64,000 nt of DNA from NCBI GenBank assembly GCA_001184205.1, contig LBMP01000001.1, positions 62,001-126,000 on the forward strand, written 5' to 3'. Each line of letters opens with the position of its first letter. Position 1 is the first letter of the stretch. Source of the stretch: Desulfocarbo indianensis. Its GTDB lineage: Bacteria; Desulfobacterota; Desulfarculia; Desulfarculales; Desulfarculaceae. The notes beneath the pieces were generated by a model that had not been told where the DNA came from, did no database searches, and saw only the letters and a list, made by a program, of their open reading frames with translations. Below, piece by piece: positions 61,184 through 64,000 of this stretch. A program made the translations under genes and the position numbers.

Positions 61184-61705
61184 TTACTTGAGTTCCTTGC
61201 CCTGGGTGGGCAGCTTGCCCAGCATCATGGGCTGGCGGGGGGCGTTGAGCGAGGGGCGGTTGGCCATGAGGTTGAACTCGTTCCAGGTCTGGCTCAGCAC
61301 ATAGGTCTGCTCGTCACCCCGCAGGGGGCCGGCGGCCAGGAAGCCCTCGGCCTGCCAGCCCTCCACCATGCGGGCCGCGTCTTCCATGGGCATGGCCAGG
61401 GTGCGGGCGATCTCGGCCAGGGTGATCCGGTCGTTCTGGTCGAACATGGGCAATACGCGCTTCTGCGGCTTGGCAAGGCGGCGGCGCGCCATGGCCGCGG
61501 CCATCTCCCGTTCTTCCTTTTCGCTGGGGGCCTGGGGCCGGGGGATGCCCTCCTTCAGATAGCGCGGTATCTCGGCGATGAACCCCAGGCACATCCAGTC
61601 GCCCAGCAGCCCGGCCTCCACCAGACGCCCGGCGGGCTGGGTATGCATAAAGGCCCGCCACTGGGCATACACCTCGTCGCTAAGCTCAAGCTCTATGCGC
61701 GCCAT
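61184..61705 (-). CDS. Unrecognised protein with a winged-helix-like C-terminal half
   Basis: 173 residues from ATG 61705 (GGAGG and GGAAGGG upstream; the longer frame lacks support). The N-terminus (ARIELELSDEVYAQWRAFMH) and the motif LGDWMCLGFIAEIPRYLKEG suggest a ligand or metal site; the C-terminal half is helical with DQNDRITLAEIARTLAMPMEDAARMVEGWQAEGF, resembling a winged-helix or DtxR-like linker, then GPLRGDEQTYVLSQTW. I do not recognise the family. It is convergent with the PBP gene. Confidence 0.65.
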   Translation of the reverse strand: MARIELELSDEVYAQWRAFMHTQPAGRLVEAGLLGDWMCLGFIAEIPRYLKEGIPRPQAPSEKEEREMAAAMARRRLAKPQKRVLPMFDQNDRITLAEIARTLAMPMEDAARMVEGWQAEGFLAAGPLRGDEQTYVLSQTWNEFNLMANRPSLNAPRQPMMLGKLPTQGKELK

Positions 61706-61879
61706 GGCCCTTCCTCCTTCATGAGGCAATAATTACCATCCCGGCCGGCAAGTGTCCACACGGCGGCCGCCTTGTGCCCCGGCCCGGCCTGGACCATAAT
61801 TGGCTGGTAACGACCCGGCCCGGCGCGGACGAATCATCCCAGGCGCGTCAGGGGGGCGGCCGGTCTTTCAGGGGAAAGC

Positions 61880-63037
61880 TTGGAGAAGCGCATCTTGCAG
61901 CAACCCGTCATATGGATTTTCGCGCCGCCCGAAAAGCGCGACCAGGCCGAGGACCTGCAACGGGCCCTGCCCGGCGGCGCTCAGGCCCTGATCCTGGGGC
62001 CCGGCGGCCGGCCCGCGCCGGATTTGGATCTGGGCCCGGCGCCGGATTTGGCCCTGGCCCTGGAGGCCTGCCCGGCCGGACTCAGGCCCCGGGCCTGCCT
62101 CAACCTGGCCCCCGCCCCGCCCCAAGGAATGGACTGCCTGCCCTGCCCCACCCTGGGCTGGGCCGGCGGCCAGGGCTGGGAGGGCGTTCTGCCCGCCGAC
62201 GCCGGAGAAGCGGCGGAAGCCGCGCTAACGGCGGCGCGCCGGGGGTTCACATCGGAATGGCTGGAGCGGGTGCAGGTCAATCTGCCGCTAAACGATCTCC
62301 TGGGCCGCTACCGGCCCCTGGTCGAGGCCCTGCCCATCAACCTGGAGGTGGGCCTGGACGCCCAGGCCCTGGACCGCGTCAGCGCCGGGGAGACGCAGGC
62401 CGCCCGGCGCCTGCTCAAGGGCCGGCGGCTCACCGCCCATCTGCCCTTCATGGATTTAAGCCCCGGCAGCCGCGACCCCCAGGTGCGCGAACTGAGCCGG
62501 CAGCGCCTTTTGGCCGCGGCCGAGCTGGCCGGCCGCCTGGAGGCGGTGCAGGCGGTGGCCCACCTGGGATTCGATCACCGGGTTAATCCCGACCCGGCCC
62601 AATGGGTGGAGCGGGCCGCCCCGGTCTTCGCGGAGCTGGCCCAGCGCCTGGCCGGCCAGGGCTGCCGCCTGGCCCTGGAGAACGTGTTCGAGCTGGAGCC
62701 TTCCCTGCACCTCGCCCTGCTGGCGGCCCTGGACCACCTGGGCGAGGCCAAACCGGGCCTGTGCCTGGACGTGGGCCACGTCCTGGCCTTTTCCCAGAGC
62801 CGCCTGGCTGATTGGTGGGAGGTCTTCGCGCCCCGCTTGTGGGAGATGCACCTGCACGACAACCACGGCGGGGGCGACGAACACCTGCCCGTGGGCTGGG
62901 GAAAGGCGGATTGGCCTTTTTTACGAAAGGGGCTGGGAGAGCTGCAAACGCCACCGGTGCTGACCCTGGAGCCGCACCGCGAGCCCCACCTCTGGGGCTC
63001 GCTGCGGGGGCTGGCGCGGCATTTCGCCGGCCTGTGA
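61880..63037 (+). CDS. Xylose-isomerase-like TIM-barrel protein
   Basis: 385 residues, TTG start at 61880. The first about 120 residues are a Pro/Ala-rich, poorly conserved region. The rest is an AP-endonuclease-2/sugar-isomerase barrel: LEVGLDAQALDRV, RLTAHLPFMDLSPGSRDP (HxP), AVAHLGFDHRVN, LALENVFELEPSLH (Glu ligand), LCLDVGHVLAFSQS (DxGH) and EMHLHDNHGGGDEHLPVGWG (HxHDNxG, metal ligands). Such folds include sugar isomerases, endonucleases and the cobamide-remodelling phosphodiesterase CbiR, which this resembles in architecture. With two CobO genes in the window, a corrinoid link is possible but unproven. Confidence 0.78.
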   Translation: MEKRILQQPVIWIFAPPEKRDQAEDLQRALPGGAQALILGPGGRPAPDLDLGPAPDLALALEACPAGLRPRACLNLAPAPPQGMDCLPCPTLGWAGGQGWEGVLPADAGEAAEAALTAARRGFTSEWLERVQVNLPLNDLLGRYRPLVEALPINLEVGLDAQALDRVSAGETQAARRLLKGRRLTAHLPFMDLSPGSRDPQVRELSRQRLLAAAELAGRLEAVQAVAHLGFDHRVNPDPAQWVERAAPVFAELAQRLAGQGCRLALENVFELEPSLHLALLAALDHLGEAKPGLCLDVGHVLAFSQSRLADWWEVFAPRLWEMHLHDNHGGGDEHLPVGWGKADWPFLRKGLGELQTPPVLTLEPHREPHLWGSLRGLARHFAGL

Positions 63038-63102
63038 GGCCGGCGGCTGCTTATTCTTGAATGACCTAACGAGGCCCGGCCCACCCTCACCGCGCGGCCC
63101 CT

Positions 63103-63813
63103 CTATGCCTTCCCGAGCCCGCCGGGTTCCAGCGCCGCGCACCGCCGGGCCGTGATTGCCAGCCTGGCAAGCTGATACGCTCCACAGGCCACCAGGGCCA
63201 CGTCCACGTAGGCGCCCAACAGGAATATGCCGAACAACCCAAAATATACGCACACCGCGCCGGAGACCAACTCCAACCCGGAGGGCCGCTGGCTGGCCAG
63301 GCACAAGAACCCGCTTATGGTCAGCATGGTGGGGCAATTCACCACCCCCAGCGGCGAAAACAACAAGGCGTTCAACATGATTGGGCTCTGCACCCAATGC
63401 AAGTACCAGAAACCGAATATCAGGCCTATGAGGCCGAAAAGCCGATCCGCGGCGTTGGTCTTGCCCAGGTCCCAGCCCAGCCCGCCGCGCCGAAGGCCAT
63501 TCAGGATAAGCGCGAAGTAGAGCCCGAACAGCAATATATTGGGCAGGACGAAGTAGTAGAGCGCGACACCGGCGGCCGAGGCGGACAATAAGCCTAAGAA
63601 GCCGCCGAAAAGGCGGACCCGAGCGCCGGGCAGCAGCAGCCCGGCCGCCAGCACGGCCAAGAACGCCGCATGCATGAATAGCGAAAACATGGCAAGATCG
63701 CTCGCCACAACCGCCAGCATACGGCTGATTGCCTGCGGCGACCGCATGAGCGTCATGGCGAAAATAATAACCAGCATCCCTCCCGCTGCCCACCATTTCA
63801 CCTTGTCTCTCAT
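63103..63813 (-). CDS. Polytopic membrane protein, DUF6064-like
   Basis: 236 residues with about seven hydrophobic segments (AAGGMLVIIFAMTLM, AMFSLFMHAAFLAVLAAGLLL, GLLSASAAGVALYYFVLPNI, LFGLYFALILN, LFGLIGLIFGFWYLHWV, VSGAVCVYFGLFGIFLL). VQSPIMLNALLFSPLGVVNCPTML resembles the DUF6064 signature, but this is a pattern guess. AAAGGAGAG precedes the ATG. It overlaps the TGA of a methyltransferase remnant by four bases, suggesting an earlier operon. Confidence 0.7.
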   Translation of the reverse strand: MRDKVKWWAAGGMLVIIFAMTLMRSPQAISRMLAVVASDLAMFSLFMHAAFLAVLAAGLLLPGARVRLFGGFLGLLSASAAGVALYYFVLPNILLFGLYFALILNGLRRGGLGWDLGKTNAADRLFGLIGLIFGFWYLHWVQSPIMLNALLFSPLGVVNCPTMLTISGFLCLASQRPSGLELVSGAVCVYFGLFGIFLLGAYVDVALVACGAYQLARLAITARRCAALEPGGLGKA

Positions 63814-64000
63814 TGCTCTCTCCTTTCCGGTTTAATAAGCAGGGCCCGCAGCCCACGCCGAGGCTCCGCGGGGTCGGCTTCCAATCCCGCGCGGTGCGCC
63901 AACTCCAGGGATTCGGCGAAGTTATCCACGCTGACCTGCCCCCTGGGCTCGCACCTTTTGAAGCATCTTCGGTTGTATGTCCACCGCCAAGACCTTGCCC
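63810..64000 (-). pseudogene. Internally deleted class I SAM methyltransferase remnant, cut by the window edge
   Basis: Reading leftwards from the edge, one frame gives GKVLAVDIQPKMLQKV (the motif I-II region of UbiE-type methyltransferases) and hits TAA at about 63924. A second frame, shifted, continues VDNFAESLELAHRAGLE and then GLRALLIKPERREQ, ending at TGA 63812-63810; this matches the typical C-terminus of the same family. The middle roughly 90 residues are missing and the frames do not match, so it is a decayed gene. The upstream part lies outside the window. Confidence 0.7.

Overview
The window is GC-rich, densely packed bacterial DNA. Gene content points to an anaerobic deltaproteobacterial-type (Desulfobacterota) organism; a Desulfarculus-like relative is my guess from style, not a demonstrated placement. 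Supporting signs are soluble heterodisulfide-reductase-like (Hdr) genes, a 2-hydroxyacyl-CoA dehydratase with its activating ATPase, two CobO-type corrinoid adenosyltransferases, a thiolase/DUF35 pair, and PAS, HDOD and GGDEF signalling proteins typical of that group. I saw no rRNA, tRNA, CRISPR array, insertion sequence or phage gene.

Layout. 0-17 kb is mostly housekeeping: a partial GAF protein, purine nucleoside phosphorylase, a lytic transglycosylase, a 30-residue bS22/COX24-type ribosomal protein, HolC, a split HDOD pair, a CbpA-like DnaJ, a TPM / nucleotidyltransferase-like / LemA group, MgtC, a DUF434 / PP-loop / SRPBCC operon, a minus-strand IHF / phosphoesterase / TatD / phosphate transporter group (the transporter carries an in-frame amber codon), and speD-speE. 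17-21 kb holds an ATP-grasp protein, two divergent CobO paralogues, an inactive-looking E2-fold protein and an unrecognised gene.

21-36 kb is the metabolic accessory region. A minus-strand CoA-thioester block (hydrolase, thiolase, acyl-CoA ligase, dehydratase activator, dehydratase subunit) lies head to head with a plus-strand redox block: two HdrA-like flavoproteins (the second fused to an MvhD-like tail), HdrC, HdrB, a GcvH-like lipoyl protein, and a GlcD-type FAD oxidase fused to an Fe-S/CCG module. A perfect 8-bp inverted repeat sits between the two blocks. My inference is that 2-hydroxyacyl-CoA chemistry, which needs low-potential electrons, is coupled to a soluble Hdr complex that may use a lipoyl protein as carrier.

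36-43 kb is regulatory: a J-domain protein, an NtrC-type regulator with its sensor kinase and a 46-residue membrane peptide, and a GAF-GAF-GGDEF cyclase. 43-50 kb is a minus-strand core block (metG, two GNATs, ricT, holB, tmk). 50-55 kb holds purL (with a PurS-like N-terminus), purQ and a YhaM-type exonuclease. 55-64 kb holds a DUF35/thiolase pair, a MASE3-PAS sensor with a Cys4 tail, serS, a stand-alone penicillin-binding transpeptidase, a TIM-barrel protein, a membrane protein and a methyltransferase remnant at the right edge.

The most distinctive non-coding signal is a family of nested, hairpin-forming repeats. Three copies have perfect 17-bp terminal inverted repeats (22.4, 35.8 and 43.2 kb). 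Two of these contain a 106-bp module that recurs in tandem, with different stem sequences, at 18.0 kb. Paired substitutions preserve several stems, which suggests the folded form is what is maintained. Three of the sites abut, or supply part of, the TAG stop of a minus-strand gene.
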